NCBI RefSeq assembly: GCF_009497155.1
Contig: NZ_WINI01000001.1
Span: 434,001-498,000 of the forward strand
Source of the DNA: Glaciimonas soli
GTDB lineage: Bacteria; Pseudomonadota; Gammaproteobacteria; Burkholderiales; Burkholderiaceae_D
DNA length: 64,000 nt
Reading direction: 5' to 3'
The position numbers and the translations under genes were made by a program. Shown here in pieces: positions 36,552 to 45,845 of this stretch; position 1 is the first letter of the stretch, and the number at the start of each line of letters is the position of its first letter. The notes beneath the pieces were generated by a model that saw only the letters and a program-made list of their open reading frames with translations, did no database searches and was not told the DNA's origin.

Positions 36552-38243
36552 TCAAGCGCTAAAATCCTCTTCCCAAAACTCGCTCACCCCGCGAATGCCT
36601 GGTTGACGTTTCTCCTCTTTTTTTCGCAATTCAACTCGGCGAATTTTTCCAGAAATGGTTTTCGGCAGATCGGCAAACTCCAAACGACGGATGCGCTTGT
36701 AGGGTGCAAGCTTGTCACGCGAAAGCTGAAAAATCGACAAGGCGAGCTCGCGGCTTGGTTCAAAACCTTCCCGCAACGTCACGAAAGCTTTGGGTACAGA
36801 TAGACGCAGTGAATCAGGACTAGGCACGATGGCCGCTTCCATGACTGCCGCATGCTCCACCATGACACTTTCAAGTTCAAATGGACTGATACGATAGTCA
36901 GACGATTTAAAGACATCGTCATTGCGACCAACATAGAAAAAATAACCTTCGTCGTCTATCGTAGCAATATCACCTGTGTGGTAATGGCCGGAGCGCATCA
37001 CTTCAGCCGTTTTATCGGCATCGCTTTCATAGCGGAGCATGAGGCCGACAGGGCGAGATTCCAGCACAATTGAAATTTCACCCTCTTGCGCAGGATCGTC
37101 ATCCACGTCCAGAAGCGCAATCCGGTAACCTGGCAATGGTCGTCCCATCGATCCCGGTTTTACTTTCTGCCCGGGCGAATTGCCAATTTGTGCAGTGGTT
37201 TCCGTTTGGCCGAAACCGTCACGAATGCGAATCCCCCACGCACTTTCCACCTGATCAATGACCTCCGGATTAAGCGGCTCACCCGCACCGACAAGTTCGC
37301 GCAAAGGCACTGTGAACTTTGTCAGATCTTCTTGGATCATCATGCGCCAAACTGTTGGCGGAGCGCACAAGGATGTCACGTTACAACGGCAGACTACACT
37401 AAGTGCTGCTTTGGCATTAAACCGCGCATAGTTATACACAAATACAGTAGCCCCGGCATTCCACGGCGCAAAAAAACAGCTCCACGCATGTTTGGCCCAG
37501 CCAGGGGAACTGATATTCCAATGAATGTCTCCTTTTTTCAAACCTATCCAATACATTGTCGATAGATGTCCGACCGGATAACTTTGATGACTATGCAGCA
37601 CCAGCTTTGGTTTAGATGTTGTGCCAGAAGTGAAATACAACATGAGCGGATCAGTAACTTGCGTCTGTCCGTCAGGTTTGAATTCGGCCGATGCGTCTCG
37701 ACTATCTGCCAAGTTATGCCAACCTTCAATCTGACCACCGACGCAAATGCGAGTATAGTCACCGTCGATCGCAGAAGGAACCGCAGAAAATTTTTCGCCT
37801 TCCGATGCCACCGCAACGACATGATTAATAACGCCACGCTGCATACGGTCAATCAGATCTTCTGCAGAAACCAGCAATGTCGTCGGCACCAGCACAACGC
37901 CTAACTTTATGCATGCCAGCATTACATCCCATAATTCAACACGGTTAGGCAACATCAACAGTAAGCGATCCCCGCGGCTTACACCGAGTGATCGCAGGTA
38001 GTTTGCAACCCGATTCGAACGTTCAGACATCTCCTGAAAAGATAGTTTCTGCTCGCTGCCGTCTTCGTCAACAATCCACAGAGCAGGTGTATCGTTGTTG
38101 AACGCTTGCGCATCGAAAAAATCGAGCGCCCAGTTGAATGTTGTCATTGCTGGGGAGCGAAAATCACGATACGCCGTTTCATAATCTTCGCGATGCTGCT
38201 GAAGAAAATCGCGCGCTTCTAGAAAACTCTCAATAGCGGCCAT
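36552..38243 (-). CDS. AMP-dependent acyl-CoA synthetase
   Basis: ANL-superfamily enzyme that activates a carboxylic acid as acyl-AMP and then acyl-CoA. It has the P-loop-like LYFTSGTTSKPKLVLHSH, the GFGQTETT motif, YHTGDIATIDDEGYFFYVGR and the C-terminal catalytic lysine region LPKTISGKIRRVELR. Similarity is greatest to medium-chain/acetyl-CoA synthetase-like members. I start at the ATG at 38243 (MAAIESFLEAR), which has GGATGGGG upstream; the frame continues to 38327. Downstream of mmsB on the same strand, it may activate a short branched acid such as isobutyrate, but the substrate is inference. Confidence 0.88.
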   Translation of the reverse strand: MAAIESFLEARDFLQQHREDYETAYRDFRSPAMTTFNWALDFFDAQAFNNDTPALWIVDEDGSEQKLSFQEMSERSNRVANYLRSLGVSRGDRLLLMLPNRVELWDVMLACIKLGVVLVPTTLLVSAEDLIDRMQRGVINHVVAVASEGEKFSAVPSAIDGDYTRICVGGQIEGWHNLADSRDASAEFKPDGQTQVTDPLMLYFTSGTTSKPKLVLHSHQSYPVGHLSTMYWIGLKKGDIHWNISSPGWAKHAWSCFFAPWNAGATVFVYNYARFNAKAALSVVCRCNVTSLCAPPTVWRMMIQEDLTKFTVPLRELVGAGEPLNPEVIDQVESAWGIRIRDGFGQTETTAQIGNSPGQKVKPGSMGRPLPGYRIALLDVDDDPAQEGEISIVLESRPVGLMLRYESDADKTAEVMRSGHYHTGDIATIDDEGYFFYVGRNDDVFKSSDYRISPFELESVMVEHAAVMEAAIVPSPDSLRLSVPKAFVTLREGFEPSRELALSIFQLSRDKLAPYKRIRRLEFADLPKTISGKIRRVELRKKEEKRQPGIRGVSEFWEEDFSA

Positions 38244-38419
38244 GTTGCCCCATCCTGTCTCATAGATATTTTGAATTATTTTGATGTAAGTCATTCGAAA
38301 TAATCGATTTGAAAATGACCTCGTCATTCTCGCGAACGCGGGGAAGACGATAATTATCCAATCGGTTATTTTGAATTAAATAACATTAACTCTGTTTATC
38401 GCTCACGCCAAAAAAATCG

Positions 38420-39310
38420 CTACTCCGCTTTTTGCAGCATTTGCACTATGCTAGAAAAATCCAGTACTCCCGCACCTGATTTACTGTGCAATGCGTACAG
38501 ATTACGCGCCAGTTCACCCAAAGGTATCGACGCTTGCGCATTGAGCGCGGTTTCCGTCGCCAAACCAAGATCTTTCAGCATCAGATCGACACCAAAGCCA
38601 CCGGTGTAACCGCGTGCAGCCGGAACGTTTTCCATCACGCCTGGATAGGGGTTATACAGTTCCAGCGCCCAATTACGACCGGAGCTTTTACTCATAATGT
38701 CGGACAACACAATAGGATCTAGTCCGCTGGCCACGCCCAATGCCAGCGCTTCAGCTGTACCGGCCATCAGAATGCCAAGCAGCATGTTGTTGCAGATTTT
38801 CGCAGTCTGACCGGCACCATGGGTACCCGCGTGGAAAATGTTTTTGCCCATCGCCGACAATATCGGACGTGCCCGTTCCAGTACCTCGGCGTCACCACCG
38901 ACGATGAACGTCAGGGTACCGACTAGCGCACCGCCGGTACCACCGGAAACTGGTGCATCAAGCATCGCCAGGCCACGAGCGTTGGCAGCAGCGGCTACCG
39001 TTTTTGCTGACTGCGCTGCAATCGTGCTGCATTCAATGATCAGCGTGCCCTGCTTGATGTGGCCGAGGATACCTTCATCCCCCAAGTACAGCCCCTCCAC
39101 GTGACGGCTGGCAGGTAACATAGAAATCACAATCTCAGCATGCGATACCGCATCCTGCGCTGAAGCTGCCTGACTGGCTCCCGCATCGACCAGTTTCCGC
39201 ATTGCTACCGCAGACAGATCGAATACGCTCAATGCATGCCCGGCTTTCAACAGATTGTGCGCCATCGGCGCACCCATATTGCCTAAACCGATAAATCCGA
39301 TATTGCTCAT
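38420..39310 (-). CDS. mmsB: 3-hydroxyisobutyrate dehydrogenase
   Basis: NAD-dependent enzyme of valine breakdown: 3-hydroxyisobutyrate to methylmalonate semialdehyde. The 296-residue protein has the dinucleotide fold IGFIGLGNMGAPMAHNLL, the substrate-binding DAPVSGGTGGA and the catalytic lysine motif GQTAKICNNMLLGI. Its product is the substrate of MmsA, encoded upstream in the same cluster, which supports the specific assignment over other beta-hydroxyacid dehydrogenases. Confidence 0.95.
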   Translation of the reverse strand: MSNIGFIGLGNMGAPMAHNLLKAGHALSVFDLSAVAMRKLVDAGASQAASAQDAVSHAEIVISMLPASRHVEGLYLGDEGILGHIKQGTLIIECSTIAAQSAKTVAAAANARGLAMLDAPVSGGTGGALVGTLTFIVGGDAEVLERARPILSAMGKNIFHAGTHGAGQTAKICNNMLLGILMAGTAEALALGVASGLDPIVLSDIMSKSSGRNWALELYNPYPGVMENVPAARGYTGGFGVDLMLKDLGLATETALNAQASIPLGELARNLYALHSKSGAGVLDFSSIVQMLQKAE

Positions 39311-39357
39311 GTGTTCTCCTTCATTATTGTCGAGGTCCGAGAATTGGCTTATTTAAC

Positions 39358-40140
39358 TTATTTGTTTCGCCATTCCGGCGCGCGCTTCTGCAGGAATGCA
39401 TTAACACCTTCTTGCTGATCTTCGGTATTGAACAGATCAACGAACAATTCGCGCTCTAACGGCAATACTTGCCCTAATGGGTTGTGACGAGCACCCTCAA
39501 TCAGACGCTTGCAAGAAGCGATGCTGGATGGGCTTTGCTTTGCCACTTGTTGGGCCATTTGCAATGCACGCTCTTTCGCACCGCCTTGTGCGACTACCTC
39601 TTCGACCAAACCAATACGCATTGCAGTTTCTGCATTGACCCGCTCTCCGCACAAGATCATGCGTTTTGCCCAGCCTTCACCGACTAGCCACGGCAGAATT
39701 TGCGTACCACCCGCACAGGGTAAAAGTCCGATCGACGCTTCCGGCAAGGCCATCTGCACCTGTTCTTCAGCAATCCGGATATCGCAGGCAAGCGCACATT
39801 CCAACCCGCCGCCCATCGCGTAACCGTTAATCGCTGCAATCGAGACCCCACGAAATTGCGACAGAGTTTCAAACGCCTCGCCGAAACGGCGCGCCATTTC
39901 TCGTGCCATCGCTTTATCGCCCGCAGCAAAAGCATTAATATCGGCTCCTGCCGAAAAAAATTTTTGCCCTTCGCCAGTAATGATCAGACTGTAGATATTT
40001 CGATCCGCATTCAGATCATTGACCAGCCGGGTCAGATCGGCCAGACCATCTCGGGTCCAGGTGTTGGCTGGCGGATTGGCAATAGTGACGATGGCGCTAT
40101 GATCGACTATTTCTAGCTTTAAATTGGTGTAAGTTGTCAT
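39358..40140 (-). CDS. Enoyl-CoA hydratase (probable methacrylyl-CoA hydratase)
   Basis: Crotonase-superfamily protein, 260 residues. It has the oxyanion-hole segments FSAGADINAF and INGYAMGGGLE, and both glutamates of true hydratases (in GGGLE and in ALPEASIGLLP). In this cluster the expected substrate is methacrylyl-CoA from valine. Its ATG overlaps the acyl-CoA dehydrogenase stop (ATGA). No separate 3-hydroxyisobutyryl-CoA hydrolase is seen, so that step may be encoded elsewhere or by this protein. Confidence 0.9.
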   Translation of the reverse strand: MTTYTNLKLEIVDHSAIVTIANPPANTWTRDGLADLTRLVNDLNADRNIYSLIITGEGQKFFSAGADINAFAAGDKAMAREMARRFGEAFETLSQFRGVSIAAINGYAMGGGLECALACDIRIAEEQVQMALPEASIGLLPCAGGTQILPWLVGEGWAKRMILCGERVNAETAMRIGLVEEVVAQGGAKERALQMAQQVAKQSPSSIASCKRLIEGARHNPLGQVLPLERELFVDLFNTEDQQEGVNAFLQKRAPEWRNK

Positions 40141-41297
40141 CGGATTTCCTCAGTGGCAGCACTATCGAGTAAATGACGCGCAATGATCATGCGCATAATT
40201 TCATTGGTGCCTTCCAGAATTTGATGGACGCGGACGTCGCGCAGGTAACGTTCTAACGGATATTCGCGGATGTAGCCATTACCTCCATGAATTTGCAAAG
40301 CTTCGTTGCACACCGCGAATCCGATATCAGTCGCTAGCCGTTTGGCCATCGCACAATAAACGGATGCGTTCGGCGTTTGCGTATCAAGTTTGGTCGCCGC
40401 CAGACGCACCACCTGTCGCGCCGCAACCAGTTCGGTCAACATATCAGCCAGCTTGAATTGCAGATGCTGAAAATCGGCCAGCTTGCGACCAAACTGACGT
40501 CGTTCACTCATATAGTATTTCGCCGCATCGAGCGCCGCTTGTGCCGCCCCGATAGAACAAGCCGCAATATTGATGCGCCCACCATCAAGCCCGCGCATCG
40601 CGATCTTAAAGCCGGCGCCTTCTTCGCCCAACCGATGATCAAGTGGAATCCGTACGTTATCGAAGCTAATGGTGCGTGTAGGCTGACTGTTCCAGCCCAT
40701 TTTTTCTTCCTTACGACCATAACTGATGCCAGGCGTATCGGTCGGCACGACAAACGCCGAAATACCTTTAGCACCTTCGCCACCGGTACGCGCCATTACC
40801 ACTAACAAGTCGGTCGCACCAGCACCCGAGATAAAGGCTTTTGTACCGTTGAGATAGTAATATCCGTCAATAAGCGCCGCCCGCGTTTTGAGTGATGCAG
40901 CATCTGAACCGGCCCCCGGTTCGGTGAGACAATATGAACCCAGCTTATCGCCACTGGCCAACAACGGCCCCCAATGTGCGCGCACGCTTGAATTTGCCCA
41001 GCTCGCCACCATCCAGCAAACCATATTGTGAATAGTGATGTAGGCTGTCGTCGATGGACAAGCGCTGGCCAGCTCCTCAAACACGATTTCGGCGTCCAGT
41101 CGCGACATTCCCATGCCGCCATCTGCTTCTGGCGTATACATGCCACAAAACCCAAGTGCACCCGCTTTTTTGATGACATCTACAGGGAAAAAGCTTTGCG
41201 CATCCCACTGTGCTGCATGCGGTGCCATTTCACCTGCGGCAAAGTCGCGGGCAGTTTGCTGAAATGCCCGCTGGTCTTCTGATAAATCAAAATCCAT
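40137..41297 (-). CDS. Acyl-CoA dehydrogenase (probable isobutyryl-CoA dehydrogenase)
   Basis: FAD enzyme that introduces the alpha-beta double bond in acyl-CoA. The 386-residue protein has YCLTEPGAGSDAASL, the FAD-binding RQFGRKLADFQHLQ region and the C-terminal catalytic glutamate in HQILEGTNEIMRM. Placement between mmsA and an enoyl-CoA hydratase points to isobutyryl-CoA to methacrylyl-CoA. It overlaps the hydratase start and follows mmsA by 20 bases, so the cluster is one operon. Confidence 0.92.
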   Translation of the reverse strand: MDFDLSEDQRAFQQTARDFAAGEMAPHAAQWDAQSFFPVDVIKKAGALGFCGMYTPEADGGMGMSRLDAEIVFEELASACPSTTAYITIHNMVCWMVASWANSSVRAHWGPLLASGDKLGSYCLTEPGAGSDAASLKTRAALIDGYYYLNGTKAFISGAGATDLLVVMARTGGEGAKGISAFVVPTDTPGISYGRKEEKMGWNSQPTRTISFDNVRIPLDHRLGEEGAGFKIAMRGLDGGRINIAACSIGAAQAALDAAKYYMSERRQFGRKLADFQHLQFKLADMLTELVAARQVVRLAATKLDTQTPNASVYCAMAKRLATDIGFAVCNEALQIHGGNGYIREYPLERYLRDVRVHQILEGTNEIMRMIIARHLLDSAATEEIR

Positions 41298-41317
41298 GAC
41301 GTAATCCAGCCCTAGTA

Positions 41318-42847
41318 TTATTTCAATGAGATAGTCGTATTCACGCCACCCGTCACAGCGCCGTCTTCAAACCAGCGCGCGGTAATCGTCTTGGTCTGGG
41401 TATAAAACAGGATGACTTGTTTGCCGTAAGGTCCGAGATCGCCCAACTTGGATGCGCGTGAACCGCTGAATGAAAATAGTGGAACCGGCACTGGAATCGG
41501 CACGTTGATACCAATCTGACCAACATCGATTTCTTCTTCGAACCGGCGCGCCGCCGCTCCTGACTGCGTAAAAATTGCAGTGCCGTTACCGTTGGGATTG
41601 TCATTGATAAATTCAATTGCCTCGTCCAGTGTTGCGGCTGAAACGATGCACAGTACTGGCCCAAAAATTTCTTGATCGTAAATCTTCATACCCGGCTTAA
41701 CGCCGGAGAAAATGGTCGAGCCAACAAAATTGCCGTCTTTATAACCCGGCACATCAGGATTTCGACCATCCAGTTCGAGCTTGGCGCCGCTTTCAATTCC
41801 ACTGGCAATAAAACCTTCCACGCGCTCACGCGCGGCGCAGGAAATGAGCGGTCCGATATCGGTGTTGACTTCGGTACCGCCATTGATCTTGAGCGACCTG
41901 GCCTTTTCGACCAGTTCGGGTATCCAGTTATTGGCCTCACCCACCAGCACAATGGCTGAAAGCGCCATGCAGCGCTGTCCAGCGGCACCGAAAGCAGCGC
42001 CAGCGATACTGTTGAGGGTTTGCTCCTTGTTGGCATCTGGCAGCACGATCGCGTGATTTTTCGCGCCCATCATGCATTGCACGCGTTTGCCGGCAAGCGT
42101 TGCGCGGTGATACACATGGGTACCGACTTTGGTTGAACCGACAAACGAAATTGCCTTGATATCCGGGTGATCGCACAGCGCATTAACCACCGCTTCACCG
42201 CCATGCACCACGTTAAGTACGCCAGGTGGAATGCCCGCCTCCAGCGCCAATTCGACCAGGCGCATAGTGACCATAGGATCTTGCTCGGACGGTTTCAACA
42301 CAAAGGTATTGCCGCAGGCGATCGCCATCGGAAACATCCAAAGCGGAATCATGGCCGGAAAATTGAATGGTGTGATACCGGCACAGACGCCCAGCCCTTG
42401 CTGCAGCGTGTATGTATCAACGCCACTAGCAACATTGTTTGCCAGTTCGCCCATCTGCAGATTGCCGATATTGGCCGCATGCTCGACCACCTCCAAACCG
42501 CGGAAAATATCGCCTTCCGCATCCGGCAAGGTCTTGCCCTGCTCTGCCGTCAGCAATGCAGCCAGTTCTTTCATGTTCTCGCGGATTAGCTGCTGGTACT
42601 TGAGAAAAATACGGGCGCGAGCACCTATCGGCGTTTTGCGCCAAGTGTGGAAAGCGGCTTTTGCTGAAGCGACAATACGATTGACTTCGTCATTCGTAGC
42701 GAACGGCACCCGCGCCAATACTTGCTGCGTCGCTGGATTGACAATATCGCGCCATTCCGTGGAAGTGGAGTCAACGAATTCACCGTTGATTAATAATTTG
42801 ACGGTAGGAATGCTCTTGGATTCCGCCTGCTGTTTTGCTTGATTCAT
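41318..42847 (-). CDS. mmsA: CoA-acylating methylmalonate-semialdehyde dehydrogenase
   Basis: Converts methylmalonate semialdehyde to propionyl-CoA at the end of valine breakdown. The 509-residue aldehyde dehydrogenase has [18 protein letters not shown], the FVGSTKVG cofactor region and the catalytic C293 in [11 protein letters not shown] start at the ATG at 42847 (MNQAKQQ) behind GAGGATA; a frame to 42952 adds 35 unlikely residues. It is the first gene of the mmsA-acd-ech-mmsB run. Two inverted repeats lie 55-105 bases upstream and could be operators. Confidence 0.95.
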   Translation of the reverse strand: MNQAKQQAESKSIPTVKLLINGEFVDSTSTEWRDIVNPATQQVLARVPFATNDEVNRIVASAKAAFHTWRKTPIGARARIFLKYQQLIRENMKELAALLTAEQGKTLPDAEGDIFRGLEVVEHAANIGNLQMGELANNVASGVDTYTLQQGLGVCAGITPFNFPAMIPLWMFPMAIACGNTFVLKPSEQDPMVTMRLVELALEAGIPPGVLNVVHGGEAVVNALCDHPDIKAISFVGSTKVGTHVYHRATLAGKRVQCMMGAKNHAIVLPDANKEQTLNSIAGAAFGAAGQRCMALSAIVLVGEANNWIPELVEKARSLKINGGTEVNTDIGPLISCAARERVEGFIASGIESGAKLELDGRNPDVPGYKDGNFVGSTIFSGVKPGMKIYDQEIFGPVLCIVSAATLDEAIEFINDNPNGNGTAIFTQSGAAARRFEEEIDVGQIGINVPIPVPVPLFSFSGSRASKLGDLGPYGKQVILFYTQTKTITARWFEDGAVTGGVNTTISLK

Positions 42848-42901
42848 GCTTGCAATATCCTCAAAATTGTTTGATCGACTGGGAAAGATTAGCAAAGCTG
42901 A

Positions 42902-42951
42902 GAACCATAGAATATGCCTGAATGGTTCAATTTTCCTGGCAAAATTTGCCA
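42902..42951. promoter_or_regulatory. Two inverted repeats upstream of mmsA
   Basis: GAACCAT (42902-42908) is repeated inverted as ATGGTTC (42922-42928). Next to it, TGGCAAA-A-TTTGCCA (42937-42951) is a perfect odd palindrome. Both lie within 105 bases upstream of the mmsA ATG on the minus strand and fit dimeric regulator sites of the mms operon. Confidence 0.5.
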
Positions 42952-43137
42952 TATGATCGGCCTGGCGACACCTTTGACTGGCTGCATTCCTCCTACTGCA
43001 TTTTTTCAGTGCACTTTCGTCGTTGTCCTCCGCATTTTATTATTACAAAAATCATCCTTTTCTGATATTCATTGCATAAATCGTATGTTATTGTGCGCTT
43101 AAGACATTCGGGTAATAGCTTTCGAAAATTTCATTAC

Positions 43138-43166
43138 TGGACGTTATCAAAGAAATCGGCTATAAT
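43138..43166 (+). promoter_or_regulatory. Sigma70-type promoter for the osmoprotectant operon
   Basis: TGGACG (43138-43143) and a perfect TATAAT (43161-43166) with 17-base spacing. Transcription would start near 43173, about 358 bases before the first ATG, which gives a long leader. Confidence 0.6.
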
Positions 43167-43246
43167 GGCAAACACTTAACAACATGGCGCTGCCTCAACG
43201 GCACATTTTTTGAGTTTCGTGACTCGTATCAGCGGGTTGTCTCACG

Positions 43247-43346
43247 CTTCGGCAACGCCGGAGTTTCATCAAAGTCGAGAAATTTCTCGCATTCTTTACC
43301 GCCCCATGCGGTAGTCGGCTTGTTCAATCTCTTCCCTTCGGGAAGA
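43247..43346 (+). ncRNA. Candidate structured 5' leader (cis-regulatory RNA)
   Basis: Four consecutive compact hairpins: CTTCGGC/GCCGGAG with a 3-base loop (43247-43263); CGAGAAATTTCTCG, a perfect palindrome (43276-43289); TACCGC/GCGGTA (43297-43313); TCTTCCC/GGGAAGA with a 3-base loop (43330-43346). They lie inside the predicted leader of the osmoprotectant ABC operon. I do not recognise a known riboswitch consensus here (TPP, glycine and guanidine-I were considered). Confidence 0.45.
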
Positions 43347-43530
43347 CCGGACGAGATCATCAAAAATTGACGTTGTATGTCGCGCTGACAGGTACCTGCT
43401 ATTCCTATGCGGTTCCGTGCTCGCCGGTCATTCAATACGTAGCGGAAAAAATCCGGTTGCGCGCTCGCAGGCAAACGCCTGAATGTCGCGGCCTGTGTTT
43501 TACCACCGCCACATGTGCAAGGGAGTATGC

Positions 43531-44247
43531 ATGACGAATTGCTATCGCAACGCTATGGTTGGCGCAGCCATCACTATGCTGATCGTGGCCATCATAGCCT
43601 GGTCGATCGGCCCCGCAGTTATCCACCAATACCAAGGCGACTTGATTTATTACACCGGACGTCATCTGGTTCTGGTCGGCTGGTCAATGTCGCTGGCGCT
43701 GCTGTGCGGCATACCTGCCGGTGTTTTACTGAGCCGGCCTTATTTTGCGCGGCACGCCGAGAAGTGGATGCAAATATTCAATATCAGCAACACCATCCCC
43801 TCCATGGCAGTACTCGCACTGGCACTGGCCCTGTTCGGTATCGGCGACGGGCCAGCCATCATCGCCTTGTGGCTGGCAGCGTTGCTACCTATCGTGCGCA
43901 ATACTTATGAAGGCTTGAAACAGGTTTCCCCGTCCATGAAGGAAGCGGCCAAGGGCATAGGCATGAAACCGCTGCAGGTATTGTTTCGGGTCGAACTGCC
44001 GAACGCCCTGCCGATCATCGTCGGCGGTGTGCGTACTGCATTGGCAATCATTGTCGGGACCGCACCGTTGTCGATTCTGATTGGCGGCGAAAGTCTGGGC
44101 GGACTGATTTTCCCAGGTATCTATCTGAACAACCACGGGCAACTGCTGCTCGGCGCGACTGCTACCGCTGTGCTGGCATTAATCCTAGATGCAATCGTTT
44201 CGCTTGGCAGCAATGCCTATCTGAGCAAACGCGGGCTGTTGCACTGA
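43531..44247 (+). CDS. Osmoprotectant ABC transporter permease (OpuC/YehW-like)
   Basis: Membrane subunit of a glycine betaine/choline/carnitine-type ABC importer. The 238-residue protein has about six TM helices and the EAA loop MKEAAKGIGMKPLQVLFRVE, followed by LPNALPIIVGGVRTALAI. I choose the ATG at 43531 (MTNCYRNAMVG) because of AGGGAG nearby; the frame is open to 43483. It heads a four-gene operon with a binding protein, second permease and ATPase. It has a longer periplasmic loop between TM1 and TM2 than the second permease. Confidence 0.9.
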   Translation: MTNCYRNAMVGAAITMLIVAIIAWSIGPAVIHQYQGDLIYYTGRHLVLVGWSMSLALLCGIPAGVLLSRPYFARHAEKWMQIFNISNTIPSMAVLALALALFGIGDGPAIIALWLAALLPIVRNTYEGLKQVSPSMKEAAKGIGMKPLQVLFRVELPNALPIIVGGVRTALAIIVGTAPLSILIGGESLGGLIFPGIYLNNHGQLLLGATATAVLALILDAIVSLGSNAYLSKRGLLH

Positions 44248-44276
44248 TAGCTACCTATTCTGATAAAGGAACACAC

Positions 44277-45182
44277 ATGAGAAATCCACGCATTACAGCG
44301 TTACTCGTCTTTACGATCAGCCTGTTCGGCACGATGCAAGCAAGCGCGACCAATCTGATAGTCGGCGGCAAGAACTTTACCGAGCAGTTGATACTGTCGT
44401 CCATGACGCAACAATATTTGAGCGCCAAGGGATATACGGTCGATCTGAAGAACGGCCTGGGCACCACCATCATGCGGCAGGCACTGGAAAGCGGGCAGAT
44501 CGATATCGTGTGGGACTACACGGGTACTGCCTTGATTGTGTACAACAAAATAGATGAAAAATTAGATCAGGATGAATCCTATCAACGAGTCAAGGAACTG
44601 GATGCGCGCCGAAATCTCGTCTGGCTCAATCCGTCTGCATTGAACAATACCTACGCGCTGGCGGTGCCACAGAAGCGCGCCGATGAAGATGGTTTGAATA
44701 CCATCGAAGATCTAGCCAACAAAATCAATCAAATGCATCAGCAAGATCCTGATAAAAAATATCTGTTGGGAGTCGATTTTGAGTTCGCTTCGCGCCCCGA
44801 CGGCCTGGCTCCGCTGCAAGCGCTGTACGGATTCAATCTGGACCGTAGCGAGGTCAAGCAGATGGATGCAGGCCTGGTGTACACCGCACTACACAACGAT
44901 CAGTTAAATGTCGGGCTGACCTATTCGTCGGACGGTCGGGTTCAGGGTTTCAATCTCAAGCTTCTGCAGGATGACAAAGGTTTCTTTCCTTTCTATAGTG
45001 CGGTACCGATAGTACGCAAAGAAATTTTGGACGCCAACCCGCAGCTCGCAGAACAGCTCAATGCGCTATCGGCCAAGATCGATACCGCCAAGATGACCGA
45101 GATGAATAAGAAGGTCGATATTGATCAGTTACCGATAGCGCAGGTTGCTGCAGACTTCCTGCGCACCGAAGGCTTGCTATAA
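44277..45182 (+). CDS. Osmoprotectant ABC transporter substrate-binding protein
   Basis: Periplasmic binding protein of the OpuAC/OpuCC type, 301 residues with a signal peptide of about 23 residues ending ASA. The mature start NLIVGGKNFTEQLILSSM and the segment IDIVWDYTGTALIVYNKI are typical of quaternary-amine binders (OsmF/YehZ, OpuCC). There is no lipobox, so it is likely free in the periplasm. It follows the first permease by 29 bases and precedes the second by 9. Confidence 0.92.
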   Translation: MRNPRITALLVFTISLFGTMQASATNLIVGGKNFTEQLILSSMTQQYLSAKGYTVDLKNGLGTTIMRQALESGQIDIVWDYTGTALIVYNKIDEKLDQDESYQRVKELDARRNLVWLNPSALNNTYALAVPQKRADEDGLNTIEDLANKINQMHQQDPDKKYLLGVDFEFASRPDGLAPLQALYGFNLDRSEVKQMDAGLVYTALHNDQLNVGLTYSSDGRVQGFNLKLLQDDKGFFPFYSAVPIVRKEILDANPQLAEQLNALSAKIDTAKMTEMNKKVDIDQLPIAQVAADFLRTEGLL

Positions 45183-45191
45183 GGATGCCCG

Positions 45192-45845
45192 ATGACACTC
45201 TTTAATTATTTACTAAGCGCCTGGCCTGAAATTCTGCATCTCACCATTCAGCATCTGATGCTAGTGGGGGTGGCAGTCGGCTTGGCTATTTTGATCGGCG
45301 TGCCGCTAGGGATTGTGATGATTCGCCATCGCTGGCTGGCCAGTCCGATGATGGGCCTGGCTACCGTGATTCTGACGCTGCCGTCGATCGCTTTGTTTGG
45401 CTTGATGATCCCGTTATTCTCCCGTTTCGGTCAGGGACTTGGACCATTGCCTGCGATTACGGCGGTGTTCCTGTACTCCTTGCTGCCAATCATGCGCAAC
45501 ACCTATCTGGCGTTGGATGGCATCGATCACGGCATCAAGGAAGCCGGCATCGGCATTGGTATGACTTTCTGGCAGCGACTGCGGCTGGTCGATTTGCCCT
45601 TGTCAGTACCGGTCATTCTGGGTGGCGTCCGAACCGCCGTGGTAATGAATATCGGCGTGATGGCCGTCGCTGCGATTATCGGCGCTGGCGGCTTGGGTGT
45701 CTTGATCCTGCACGCCATCAGCCAAAGCAATATGCAAAAACTAGTAGTCGGCGCGGTACTGATTAGCTTGCTGGCGATTGTCGCCGACATGCTGCTGCAA
45801 ATCCTGCAACGACTGCTCACACCGAAAGGAATGCAAAAATCATGA
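45192..45845 (+). CDS. Osmoprotectant ABC transporter permease (OpuCB-like)
   Basis: Second membrane subunit of the importer, 217 residues with about five or six TM helices. The EAA loop is IKEAGIGIGMTFWQRLRLVD, followed by LPLSVPVILGGVRTAVVMN and IGAGGLGVLI. Short length and motifs are those of OpuCB/OpuCD and YehY/YehW. Its end overlaps the start of the ATPase gene by four bases (ATGA). Confidence 0.93.
   Translation: MTLFNYLLSAWPEILHLTIQHLMLVGVAVGLAILIGVPLGIVMIRHRWLASPMMGLATVILTLPSIALFGLMIPLFSRFGQGLGPLPAITAVFLYSLLPIMRNTYLALDGIDHGIKEAGIGIGMTFWQRLRLVDLPLSVPVILGGVRTAVVMNIGVMAVAAIIGAGGLGVLILHAISQSNMQKLVVGAVLISLLAIVADMLLQILQRLLTPKGMQKS

Larger units (their letters stand above)
42848..43530. 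other. Divergent intergenic region mmsA / osmoprotectant transporter
   Basis: About 680 bases between divergent operons. The mmsA side has two inverted repeats (42902-42951). The transporter side has a sigma70-type promoter (43138-43166) and a leader of about 360 bases with at least four hairpins. A minus-strand frame at 43229-43474 (81 codons) mirrors the hairpin region and is not accepted as a gene. Confidence 0.7.

Noticed and set aside
43229-43474. Minus-strand 81-codon reading frame in the leader region
   Set aside because: It coincides with the hairpin-rich leader, has no ribosome-binding site or recognisable family, and its openness is explained by the palindromes.
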